DNA of 6,270 nucleotides, from NCBI GenBank assembly GCA_021778375.1, contig JAJYCM010000166.1:1-6270 (forward strand), in the 5' to 3' direction. The position numbers were made by a program, and so were the translations under genes. The notes beneath the pieces were generated by a model. The model had not been told where the DNA came from and did no database searches. It saw nothing but the letters and a program-made list of their open reading frames with translations. Shown in pieces: positions 1 to 5,460 of the stretch. Origin of the DNA: Bacteroidota bacterium. Lineage in GTDB: Bacteria > Bacteroidota > Ignavibacteria > Ignavibacteriales > Ignavibacteriaceae. Positions within the stretch are counted from its first letter, which is position 1. Each line of letters opens with the position of its first letter.

Positions 1-392
1 TTTGTTAATCCTAATGAAGCTCCTTTTAGCGTGTCTCCATTTATTATTCTATAAAAAACTTTATCGTGCGGATTCGGAGTACTGCTTGCTGCGGTTGAAT
101 CACTAATAGTGAGCGTAACAGAATCTACCTCACCATCGTTATTTATATCAGAGAAAAAAGATATTTTTTGCAGCTGAGCCGTAATTATCGGATTTCCCTG
201 CGTATAATTATAACCGATCTTTCTTAAATCATTGTCGATAATGCTTGCTGCTGTTGAAGCGTTTTGCTGTAGTCTTAATCCGGAATCGGAGGAGAACTTC
301 GATGTCGCAGAATAAGTATTTAAGTTCATCATAATTAAAAAGACTAATCCGCCGATTATCGTTGATCCTACTATGTCCAATAATGTGTCCAT
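1..392 (-). CDS. PilW-like minor pilin-like protein, second copy (C-terminus outside window)
   Basis: Translating the minus strand from the ATG at 392 gives an open frame of 130 codons to the window edge, so the C-terminus is missing. Residues 5-10 (LDIVGS) and the following hydrophobic stretch to about 23 form an N-terminal membrane helix. NDLRKIGY is at 54-61 and SDINNDGEVD at 81-90. The same blocks occur at nearly the same positions in the complete 175-residue protein at 3955-4482, so the two are paralogues. The start lies 2 nt after the stop of the preceding PilV-like gene, which implies translational coupling; the start is chosen by alignment with the paralogue. Inferred role: minor pilin or pseudopilin-like component of a surface or secretion filament. 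PilW is assigned from gene order and from the acidic DxNxDG hairpin. A canonical GFTLxE leader is absent. I am sure of the gene and the paralogy, less sure of the family name. Confidence 0.85.
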   Translation of the reverse strand, partial: MDTLLDIVGSTIIGGLVFLIMMNLNTYSATSKFSSDSGLRLQQNASTAASIIDNDLRKIGYNYTQGNPIITAQLQKISFFSDINNDGEVDSVTLTISDSTAASSTPNPHDKVFYRIINGDTLKGASLGLT

Positions 393-394
393 AA

Positions 395-880
395 TTATCT
401 CAATGTAAAAATTTCTGCTATGCTGATGTTGTTTTTTAAATAAGGACTTGTTACCGTTACCGTAACTCTTTTATCAAACGTCTGCACACTGCTTACAACG
501 TCAGGTGAATTTCCGCTTACATATTCAACTTTGCAGGTTATATAATAAGTTTCAAAATATGGTGCCGCCACAGTGTCTATAAATCCATTATAATCATCAA
601 CGTCATTAAAATTCGGATAAACTTCACCGGATTCAGGTCCAAGGCTTGAGGGCGGTGTCAAACTTGCAAGGTTGTTCGTAGGGAACTGAAGCGTTGCTTG
701 ATCAAAACTTTTAGATTTAATTTCTTCAAGCATATTATCAGCTAATGAAATTGCTGTCAACGAGACCTTATTTTGAAAGTCGATTGTCGATGTATTTAAT
801 ACTGCCGAATTAAAACTAAGTGAAATAAAAGACAAAATTAGCATGGCGCCTATCGCCAGCATGGATTGAACGTTGGACAT
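395..880 (-). CDS. PilV/MshD-like minor pilin-like protein, second copy
   Basis: This 161-residue protein has one N-terminal hydrophobic helix (about residues 7-23) followed by a polar, beta-rich extracytoplasmic domain. It aligns without gaps to the 160-residue protein at 4497-4979 through residue 149; I count 44 identical positions. The shared blocks are Q5, KxFD at 57-60, FNxxDDxN at 91-98, VxYV at 118-121, KR at 137-138 and VTxP at 143-146. The FN-DD-N block resembles a motif I associate with MshD/PilV-type minor pilins. TAA lies directly before the ATG in frame, so no leader can be upstream, and there is no clear Shine-Dalgarno site. It leads an operon with the PilW-like gene 2 nt downstream. 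Inferred role: minor pilin of a filament or secretion system, probably controlled by the adjacent sigma-54 activator. The presence of a coding gene is certain; its function is inferred. Confidence 0.85.
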   Translation of the reverse strand: MSNVQSMLAIGAMLILSFISLSFNSAVLNTSTIDFQNKVSLTAISLADNMLEEIKSKSFDQATLQFPTNNLASLTPPSSLGPESGEVYPNFNDVDDYNGFIDTVAAPYFETYYITCKVEYVSGNSPDVVSSVQTFDKRVTVTVTSPYLKNNISIAEIFTLR

Positions 881-914
881 TTATGTACCAATAATTTTTA
901 TGAAAAGTATATAC

Positions 915-930
915 ATCAAATAATAGGCCT
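915..930 (-). promoter_or_regulatory. Weak sigma-54-like promoter before second PilV-like gene
   Basis: Read on the minus strand the site is AGGCCTATTATTTGAT, compared with the consensus TGGCACG-N4-TTGCW. The -24 GG(C) and the TTG of the -12 box are present with the right 10-nt spacing, but the -12 C is replaced by A. It would start transcription near 904, about 24 nt before the ATG. That is almost the same geometry as the much better site before the first operon. Because the invariant -12 base is missing, this is only a candidate. Confidence 0.3.
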
Positions 931-1006
931 AAATATTTTCGATAATTACCGTTATAATTCTGTAAAAAAAAGGACTTTTTGGTAGGATTTTTTATCTAAG
1001 ACAAAC

Positions 1007-1040
1007 TAAGCGACAATTCTGGCGTCAAATTTGTCGTTTA
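1007..1040. repeat. Inverted repeat, candidate activator-binding site
   Basis: TAAGCGACAA at 1007-1016 is mirrored by TTGTCGTTTA at 1031-1040 (9 of 10 positions pair), with a 14-nt spacer. It begins 3 nt downstream of the regulator stop and lies about 105-135 bp upstream of the inferred start of transcription of the second pilin-like operon, a normal distance for an enhancer of a sigma-54 activator. The right half overlaps GTCAAATTTGT (1024-1034), which recurs inverted at 5053-5063 before the other operon. No T-run follows on the minus strand, so it is not a typical terminator. Confidence 0.4.
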
Positions 1041-1043
1041 GCG

Positions 1044-2405
1044 TCATTTGTGGATTTTTTGAAGTCTTCGTTGCAGGGTTCTTTCACTTATTCCCAGAAT
1101 AGCTGCGGCTTTTTGAACATTGCCGCCTGTGTAATTCATTATTTCCAGAATATGGTTAGTAACGGTTTCGTCAATTGTTAAAAGATTAGAATTCATAGGA
1201 CTCAAATTTTTTTCCGGCAGTAATTCTTTTGGGAAGTCCATCTCAATTATTGAAGTATCATCTTTTGTTTTTGCTACAGCGTTAAAAATTTTATTTTCTA
1301 ACTCTCGTATGTTTCCGGGAAAACTATAGCTTAAAAGCTTTTCTTTTACGCTGTCTAAAATTCCCGTTATATTTTTTTTATATGTCAGATTTGCAGTCTT
1401 TATAAAATAATTTGCGAGCAAAAGGACATCGTTGTCCCTTTCTCTCAGCGGTGGAAGGTGAATCGATGCTCTATTAAGCCGGTAAAACAAATCAGCTCTA
1501 AACTCATTCTTCTCAACTGCCTCTGTAAGGTCTTTATTAGTTGCAGCGATAATCCTTATATCTAATTGAATTGGCTTTGTGCTTCCGATCCTATAAATTT
1601 CATTGTATTGAATTGCGCGAAGAAGCTTACCTTGAAGTTCCTTTGGCAGCTCGCCGACCTCATCAAGAAAAATTGTACCGCCGTTAGCAGTTTCAAAATA
1701 TCCGATTTTTTCATTCGCAGCCCCTGTAAAGGAACCTTTTTCATATCCGAATAATTCACTCTCAAAAAGGCTATGTGAAATTGAAGCAAGGTTTACAACT
1801 ATAAATGGATTATTTCTCCGCGGCGATAAGTCGTGAATCTTTTTTGCAATTAAGTCTTTCCCGGTGCCGGTTTCGCCGGTTAGCAAAATAATTTCATTTG
1901 TCGGTGAAAAGATTTCTACAACGTCAAAGATTTTATACATCAGTGGAGATGAAGTGATGATATTTGAAAAATTTGATTTGTTCGGATAGAATTTTGAGAG
2001 AACCGACCGGTGAAAAGATAATTCTAATTCGAGCAGTCTTTGATCAAGAGCGCGTTTGATAGTAAGAAAAAGCCTATCAGTATCCGGCGGCTTAGTGATA
2101 TATTCATATGCGCCCAGCTTAATAGCCTTTAATGCAATTTCTAATTCGTCAACCGCTGTAATCATTATGATAGGAATTTGCGGATATATTTGAGTAATTT
2201 TTTCAAGCAATTCCAGCCCATTCATTTTAGGCATATAAACATCGAGAAGAATTAAATCAATTTGGTGTTGCTCCAAAAGCGGCATTACATTTAACGGGAA
2301 TTGTTCGGTAATAATTTGGGGATAGCCTTCTTGCTGAAGAAGTCCCTTCATCAATTCAAGGTAATCTGCCTCGTCGTCTATAACAAGGATAGTGCTATTT
2401 CTCAT
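1044..2405 (-). CDS. NtrC-family sigma-54-dependent response regulator
   Basis: This 453-residue protein has the full receiver/AAA+/Fis architecture. The receiver domain (about 4-120) shows the acidic pair D10-D11, phosphoacceptor D55, T83 and K105. The sigma-54 activator AAA+ domain (about 145-375) shows Walker A GETGTGKD at 177-184, the sigma-54 contact loop GSFTGA at 224-229 (GAFTGA with A225 replaced by S, F226 and T227 kept), Walker B IFLDE at 245-249, sensor I AATN at 287-290, FRADLFYRLN at 302-311 (arginine-finger region) and sensor II GNIREL at 364-369. A Fis-type helix-turn-helix lies at about 430-450. Once phosphorylated by a kinase not seen here, it should form a ring and hydrolyse ATP to open sigma-54 promoters. 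It sits between two pilin-like operons and, by analogy with PilR, probably controls them (inference). No clear Shine-Dalgarno site precedes the ATG; the start is set by the receiver domain. Confidence 0.95.
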   Translation of the reverse strand: MRNSTILVIDDEADYLELMKGLLQQEGYPQIITEQFPLNVMPLLEQHQIDLILLDVYMPKMNGLELLEKITQIYPQIPIIMITAVDELEIALKAIKLGAYEYITKPPDTDRLFLTIKRALDQRLLELELSFHRSVLSKFYPNKSNFSNIITSSPLMYKIFDVVEIFSPTNEIILLTGETGTGKDLIAKKIHDLSPRRNNPFIVVNLASISHSLFESELFGYEKGSFTGAANEKIGYFETANGGTIFLDEVGELPKELQGKLLRAIQYNEIYRIGSTKPIQLDIRIIAATNKDLTEAVEKNEFRADLFYRLNRASIHLPPLRERDNDVLLLANYFIKTANLTYKKNITGILDSVKEKLLSYSFPGNIRELENKIFNAVAKTKDDTSIIEMDFPKELLPEKNLSPMNSNLLTIDETVTNHILEIMNYTGGNVQKAAAILGISERTLQRRLQKIHK

Positions 2406-2525
2406 TTGTATTTCTGTAAATGGCTTTGAACATCATATCAAAAGGTCAATTTAATTATCAGACATTACCCTAAAATAAATAGGAATCTGTAATAATGCTA
2501 ACCGGATCTGTTGCAAAACTTCCAG

Positions 2526-2654
2526 ATGTCATATCGAAGGAGCTTGCCTACAGGCAGGTCATCGACTGAGATATCCCACGTTCAACTTGTGTGCTTAAGC
2601 TACACATGGGATTTCTCCCGAAGTATATCCCGATTGCGGGAGTCGAAATGACAT
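2526..2654. repeat. Complex palindromic intergenic element with nested hairpins
   Basis: The outer arms are ATGTCATATCGA (2526-2537) and TCGAAATGACAT (2643-2654), complementary with one mismatch. The inner arms are GAGATATCCCA (2568-2578) and TGGGATTTCTC (2607-2617), again with one mismatch. The centre is a hairpin, TGTGT plus GCTTAAGC plus ACACA, at 2588-2606 with one bulged T. Each flank between outer and inner arms carries its own small stem: TGCCT/AGGCA at 2545-2556, and CTCCCG (2615-2620) with CGGGAG (2637-2642). This cruciform-like build, with different inserts in the two flanks, looks like a dispersed non-coding repeat or MITE-like element; whether other copies exist cannot be seen from one window. 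Confidence 0.6.
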
Positions 2655-2680
2655 TGGGAAGTTCTGCAACCCGGAGTTTC

Positions 2681-2700
2681 AAACCTCCGAGGTTTTTGTT
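2681..2700 (+). terminator. Small hairpin with T-run, terminator-like on plus strand
   Basis: AAACCT (2681-2686) and AGGTTT (2690-2695) pair across a CCG loop and are followed by a T-rich tail. The T-run lies on the plus strand, but no plus-strand gene ends here, so it is more likely part of a dispersed repeat than a working terminator. On the minus strand, downstream of the PilX-like gene, it has no T-tail. Confidence 0.25.
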
Positions 2701-2710
2701 TCTGGGAAAA

Positions 2711-2735
2711 GCTACAGAGCGGCTAACCATTAGAA
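2711..2735 (+). repeat. Decayed orphan copy of the transposase-associated hairpin repeat
   Basis: GCTACAGAGCGGC (2711-2723) matches the stem-loop GCCACAGAGTGGC at 5557-5569 at 11 of 13 positions. The following TAACCATTAGAA matches the tail GAAACATTAGTA at 9 of 12. The A-rich 5' flank is also kept. Substitutions weaken the stem. It lies 15 nt downstream of the PilX-like stop codon, in the same orientation relative to that gene as the repeats downstream of tnpA. Confidence 0.5.
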
Positions 2736-2750
2736 AACTTAAACAACTTT

Positions 2751-3911
2751 TTATTCATAGTAAGAAATTATTGAAGGGCGCGTAGTAGTTGCAGAATTAT
2801 TATTCTGAGGCCAAAACGGCTTCGTAAGTGCGGCGTTTGCAGGCTTGTAATATATGGTATTATTACCATTAAAATTGACTACACCTGCTGAGGTTATGTT
2901 ACCGTAAACTTTAACGTTCCCATTTAAATTTGCATTACCGCCAGTCAAAATTTGAGCGCTTATATTTACATCACCGTTTGCATTTAAGTCTCCAGTACAA
3001 TACAAACCCACATTGCTTCCGTTTTCATCTTGTTCTTTGATCGTAACATTTCCATTAACAAGGATATTACCTTTTACAATAAAGATACCGTATCCGGTTA
3101 AAGTAGTATTTCCGTTTAAGTTTAAATCGCCATTGACGTAAATTATTTCCGGGTTAGCCTTGCTGCCAAGGGTTATATTACCCTTCAAAGTAGCATTACT
3201 TGTATATGTTAATCCGGCTTCATTTTTATAAGTATCAGGATTAAACTGCGGAATTGTAACCGCCGGTCCCTGACTATGTGAAACTAAATTGTTAGGATTT
3301 TGATTCGGGACAATGTTTGTATTTAAACGCGAGCTTGGGTTCGACAACGCACTTCCCACATAAGTTAAGAATCCCTTTATGGTATTATTTCCATTCATTT
3401 GAAAATTATTATTTGTATGAATGTTTGCATTCCATTGAGAATTGTAATCATCTCTGATAGTAACATTTCCATTCATAGTAAATGTCCCCCCTGTTGCTAC
3501 AGCATAATTTAGAAACGGAGGAACAATTGGAGTGCCTGAAGAAGTCGGCAATTGAATAACTGTTCTTACTGTATCGACCTGGCTTCCCACTTGGCTTACA
3601 GCCGTAATCAATCTGGCGCTTGATAAACTCATATTAGGGCCTTTGTAAAATTGGCTTGTAGTATTTTGTACTGTAATGGTTACGGTTCCGCCCGTGAGCT
3701 GTTTGCTGGTAGTGCCCGTATAAGTAGTATCAATGGACAAGTCTTTAATTGCTATTTCAACGCCGCTTCGCGCGAAGTCTTTTGCCTGTGTATTTTGATA
3801 TTCCGAGTAGGCATTAGTAGCCATTGCAACATTGCTGGTGTTGATATTTAAATTCGCAATGGAGAAAAGCATTCCTCCGCCCAGCAATAATATTAATACC
3901 ATTCTTCCCAT
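2751..3911 (-). CDS. PilX-like membrane-anchored protein with NGN-repeat beta-helix-like domain
   Basis: This 386-residue protein starts with a hydrophobic helix (about 4-20), then an alpha-helical stretch with QNTQAKDFARSGVEIAIKDL at 39-58, typical of the stalk that follows the anchor in PilX-type proteins. From about 140 onwards it is a low-charge, Asn/Gly/Thr-rich region with NGN or near-NGN turns at 147, 173, 243, 266, 286, 312, 330 and 348. This pattern suggests a right-handed beta-helix passenger, as in the DUF7305-type domains I recall on PilX proteins (family from memory). There is a single Cys at 305. An AAGGA ribosome site lies 10 nt before the ATG, and an in-frame TAA three codons upstream rules out a leader. 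It is the third gene of the operon, 43 nt after the PilW-like stop. Inferred role: filament-tip or surface-exposed, possibly adhesive component. Confidence 0.8.
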   Translation of the reverse strand: MGRMVLILLLGGGMLFSIANLNINTSNVAMATNAYSEYQNTQAKDFARSGVEIAIKDLSIDTTYTGTTSKQLTGGTVTITVQNTTSQFYKGPNMSLSSARLITAVSQVGSQVDTVRTVIQLPTSSGTPIVPPFLNYAVATGGTFTMNGNVTIRDDYNSQWNANIHTNNNFQMNGNNTIKGFLTYVGSALSNPSSRLNTNIVPNQNPNNLVSHSQGPAVTIPQFNPDTYKNEAGLTYTSNATLKGNITLGSKANPEIIYVNGDLNLNGNTTLTGYGIFIVKGNILVNGNVTIKEQDENGSNVGLYCTGDLNANGDVNISAQILTGGNANLNGNVKVYGNITSAGVVNFNGNNTIYYKPANAALTKPFWPQNNNSATTTRPSIISYYE

Positions 3912-3954
3912 AAATACTTAATCCTTGTAAACTTTCTTTTGATTCATTATATCA

Positions 3955-4482
3955 TTACAAATTCTTAGGATAAAAAGCTCTTTCCCAAAATGCGCCTACT
4001 TTTGTTTGAGAATTACTCATCGTCTGCTGAGATAAAAAAATTGAAACAGAAATTCCCTTTATATTATTGATAGTAAACGTTGAATTTCCCGAACTGTCGA
4101 TTCCATTTATTTTCAAACTTTGTATGGGGAAAATCCAGAATGAACTTTTTGAATTTCCAACATATCTTTTAAGATTCAATGTATTATTTTGCTGAACAGT
4201 TGAATAGCTAATTGTATCAGCAGTTCCATCATTATTAATATCGCCAAGGAAAGAAATTGAATTAGAAGTAATACTCAAAATTTTATTGCCGGAAACCCTA
4301 TAACCCAGCTTGTCGAAATCATTTGATAATATACTTCCGACACTAGCCATTGAATATTGGGATATTTCGCTCAGCTTTGTTTCTTGATTTTTACTGCTAT
4401 AATTCAGTGTAACACCGATCAGCATTATGAGAATAAAGCCGCCTATTATGGATGACCCCACAATATCTAAAGTTTCATTCAT
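3955..4482 (-). CDS. PilW-like minor pilin-like protein, first copy
   Basis: This 175-residue protein has an N-terminal hydrophobic segment (LDIVGSSIIGG at 5-15 and on to about 26), a helical stretch, then a beta-rich domain. NDFDKLGY is at 54-61 and GDINNDGTADTI at 80-91. The latter has the D-x-N-x-D-G-x-x-D spacing of a calcium-binding loop and is shared with the truncated paralogue at 1-392. A leader peptide is excluded by an in-frame TAA two codons before the ATG. A TGGA-like ribosome site lies about 9 nt upstream. It is second in the operon, 14 nt after the PilV-like gene and 43 nt before the PilX-like gene. By order and motif it corresponds to PilW of minor pilin operons; a type II secretion pseudopilin is the alternative. 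Confidence 0.85.
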   Translation of the reverse strand: MNETLDIVGSSIIGGFILIMLIGVTLNYSSKNQETKLSEISQYSMASVGSILSNDFDKLGYRVSGNKILSITSNSISFLGDINNDGTADTISYSTVQQNNTLNLKRYVGNSKSSFWIFPIQSLKINGIDSSGNSTFTINNIKGISVSIFLSQQTMSNSQTKVGAFWERAFYPKNL

Positions 4483-4496
4483 AATGCTTTATCCAT

Positions 4497-4979
4497 TTAA
4501 TAACTCTTATAAGAATATAAATACACAGTATCTTTCATCATAGGATTAGTTACAGCTACCTGGATTCTTTTTGTTCTGGAAGTCGTCGATAGAATGGTAG
4601 TAGAATTATTATCATCAACATAATTAACCTTAACTCTAACCGTGTAATTATCAGTACGGGGAGTAGAATCGACTTCGGTATAATTATTAAAGTCATCAAT
4701 ATTGTTAAAGTCACTGACCTGTTTTCCTTGCGGCGGCGCTAATGAATCTGCCGGCGTAAAAAGTCCCTGTGAATAAACAGGATTAGAAACCGTGTTCTTA
4801 TCAAAAGCTTTGGTAGTCACTCTATTTAAAACACTTTGACCGATAGCTGTGGCAGTAGCAATGTATTCAGCATTATAAGTTTGCACCTGTGCATTAGTTA
4901 TTGATCTATTAATATTTAGCCCTAAAAACGAAATAAGAATAAGTCCACCCATGACTAAAAGCATTTGAGAACCACTCAT
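4497..4979 (-). CDS. PilV/MshD-like minor pilin-like protein, first copy
   Basis: This 160-residue protein has an N-terminal hydrophobic helix (about 6-23), then a polar beta-rich domain. It carries FNNIDDFNNY at 91-100 and KR at 137-138, the same residue numbers as in the paralogue at 395-880. The start is well fixed: an AAGG ribosome site lies 6 nt before the ATG, a sigma-54 promoter lies just beyond, and an in-frame TAA occurs ten codons upstream with no ATG, GTG or TTG between, so no prepilin leader exists. If Met1 is counted as residue 1, Gln5 stands where mature type IV pilins have Glu5. It is the first gene of a PilV-W-X-like operon. Inferred role: minor pilin of a type IV or type II-like filament, expressed under sigma-54 control. 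The gene is certain; the role is inferred. Confidence 0.87.
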   Translation of the reverse strand: MSGSQMLLVMGGLILISFLGLNINRSITNAQVQTYNAEYIATATAIGQSVLNRVTTKAFDKNTVSNPVYSQGLFTPADSLAPPQGKQVSDFNNIDDFNNYTEVDSTPRTDNYTVRVKVNYVDDNNSTTILSTTSRTKRIQVAVTNPMMKDTVYLYSYKSY

Positions 4980-4985
4980 ATAAAA

Positions 4986-4989
4986 CCTT
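4986..4989 (-). promoter_or_regulatory. Ribosome binding site of first PilV-like gene
   Basis: AAGG on the minus strand, 6 nt before the ATG at 4979. It fixes this start codon and falls inside the roughly 22-nt leader predicted from the sigma-54 promoter. Confidence 0.6.
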
Positions 4990-5011
4990 AATGGAAAAAT
5001 TACCTTTTAAC

Positions 5012-5028
5012 AAGCAATATTCGTGCGA
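5012..5028 (-). promoter_or_regulatory. Near-consensus sigma-54 (-24/-12) promoter of the first pilin-like operon
   Basis: On the minus strand the site reads TCGCACG-AATA-TTGCTT, against the consensus TGGCACG-N4-TTGC(A/T)T; the only mismatch is G to C at -25. The -24 G, CACG, and the full TTGC of the -12 box at correct spacing are present. It predicts transcription from about 5002, 22-23 nt before the PilV-like ATG. The window also encodes a sigma-54 activator, which makes a functional site more likely. Confidence 0.7.
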
Positions 5029-5050
5029 CTATCCCAAATGTGATAGACGC

Positions 5051-5085
5051 ACACAAATTTGACTGTATTTAATAATTTATTGTGT
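5051..5085. promoter_or_regulatory. Candidate activator-binding dyad upstream of the sigma-54 promoter
   Basis: ACACAA (5051-5056) and TTGTGT (5080-5085) form a perfect 6-bp inverted repeat about 25-60 bp upstream of the promoter -24 element. The left half is part of ACAAATTTGAC (5053-5063), an 11-mer also found inverted at 1024-1034 before the other pilin-like operon. It is rather close to the promoter for an enhancer, and the spacer differs from that of the other dyad, so the assignment is tentative. Confidence 0.3.
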
Positions 5086-5236
5086 TTTTTCTGTCCCAAA
5101 ATGAAATTGTTGATATAAAATAAGGCAAAATATTTTTGAGAGAATCCTTTTAATTCACTTTCCTTCAATGTCAAAAAGGCAAGAAAACTTAATTTAATAA
5201 CTCATATTACGCAACCTTTTGGGAAGAACAGAAGTG

Positions 5237-5277
5237 GAATAGGCCTATTCTCCATTATTCCAACATTCCATTACTCC
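5237..5277. repeat. 14-bp perfect palindrome followed by 8-bp tandem repeats
   Basis: GAATAGGCCTATTC (5237-5250) is a perfect palindrome. It is followed by three imperfect 8-bp units, CCATTATT, CCAACATT and CCATTACT, at 5252-5275. The inner AATAGGCCTA also occurs at 922-931 upstream of the other pilin-like operon. The function is unknown and may be none. Confidence 0.35.
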
Positions 5278-5460
5278 AAAGAGAAATCCTGCGTAAAGTG
5301 AATTAGAAATAATGATTGTATTGTAATTCAATATAAAGAAAACAATACTAATAATTTATGTCTAAATATTATGTAATTCAAGGTGACTTAAACGTAGAGC
5401 TAGTCAGGACACTGGTTTCCAAAATAGATTATGACCTTTGATTTTCATGCTAATAATTGT

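Larger units (their letters stand above)
881..1043. other. Intergenic region between regulator and second pilin-like operon
   Basis: This 163-bp gap separates the stop of the response regulator from the start of the PilV-like gene. It holds an imperfect inverted repeat next to the regulator stop (1007-1040) and a weak sigma-54-like site (915-930). A T-rich stretch at 975-993 is not preceded by a hairpin in either direction, so I see no convincing intrinsic terminator. The layout (dyad far upstream, -24/-12 site near the gene) is that of a sigma-54-dependent control region. Confidence 0.5.
2406..2750. other. Gene-free 345-bp stretch rich in repeats
   Basis: No real gene is visible; the short open frames here run through palindromic DNA on both strands. 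From left to right it holds an AT-rich leader of the regulator gene (2406-2520) in which I cannot name a promoter with confidence, a complex palindromic element (2526-2654), a small GC hairpin (2681-2695) and a decayed copy of the transposase-associated repeat (2711-2735). The regulator is therefore probably transcribed separately from the upstream PilX-like gene. Confidence 0.6.

Noticed and set aside
1021..1036. Sigma-54-like TGGCGTC...TTTGTC on the plus strand
   Set aside because: It points into the antisense of the regulator with no plus-strand gene, and the -12 GC is missing; it is better explained as part of the inverted repeat.
1562..1789. Short open frames on both strands inside the regulator (1562-1789 minus, 1566-1754 plus)
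   Set aside because: They overlap the conserved AAA+ coding sequence in other frames and show no recognisable protein features.
2548..2785. Open frames of about 60 codons on both strands (2548-2730 minus, 2591-2785 plus)
   Set aside because: They run through palindromic repeats on both strands at once and encode nothing recognisable; the plus frame also enters the antisense of the PilX-like gene.
3651..3851. Plus-strand open frame of 66 codons
   Set aside because: It is entirely antisense to the PilX-like gene, with no ribosome site or family resemblance.
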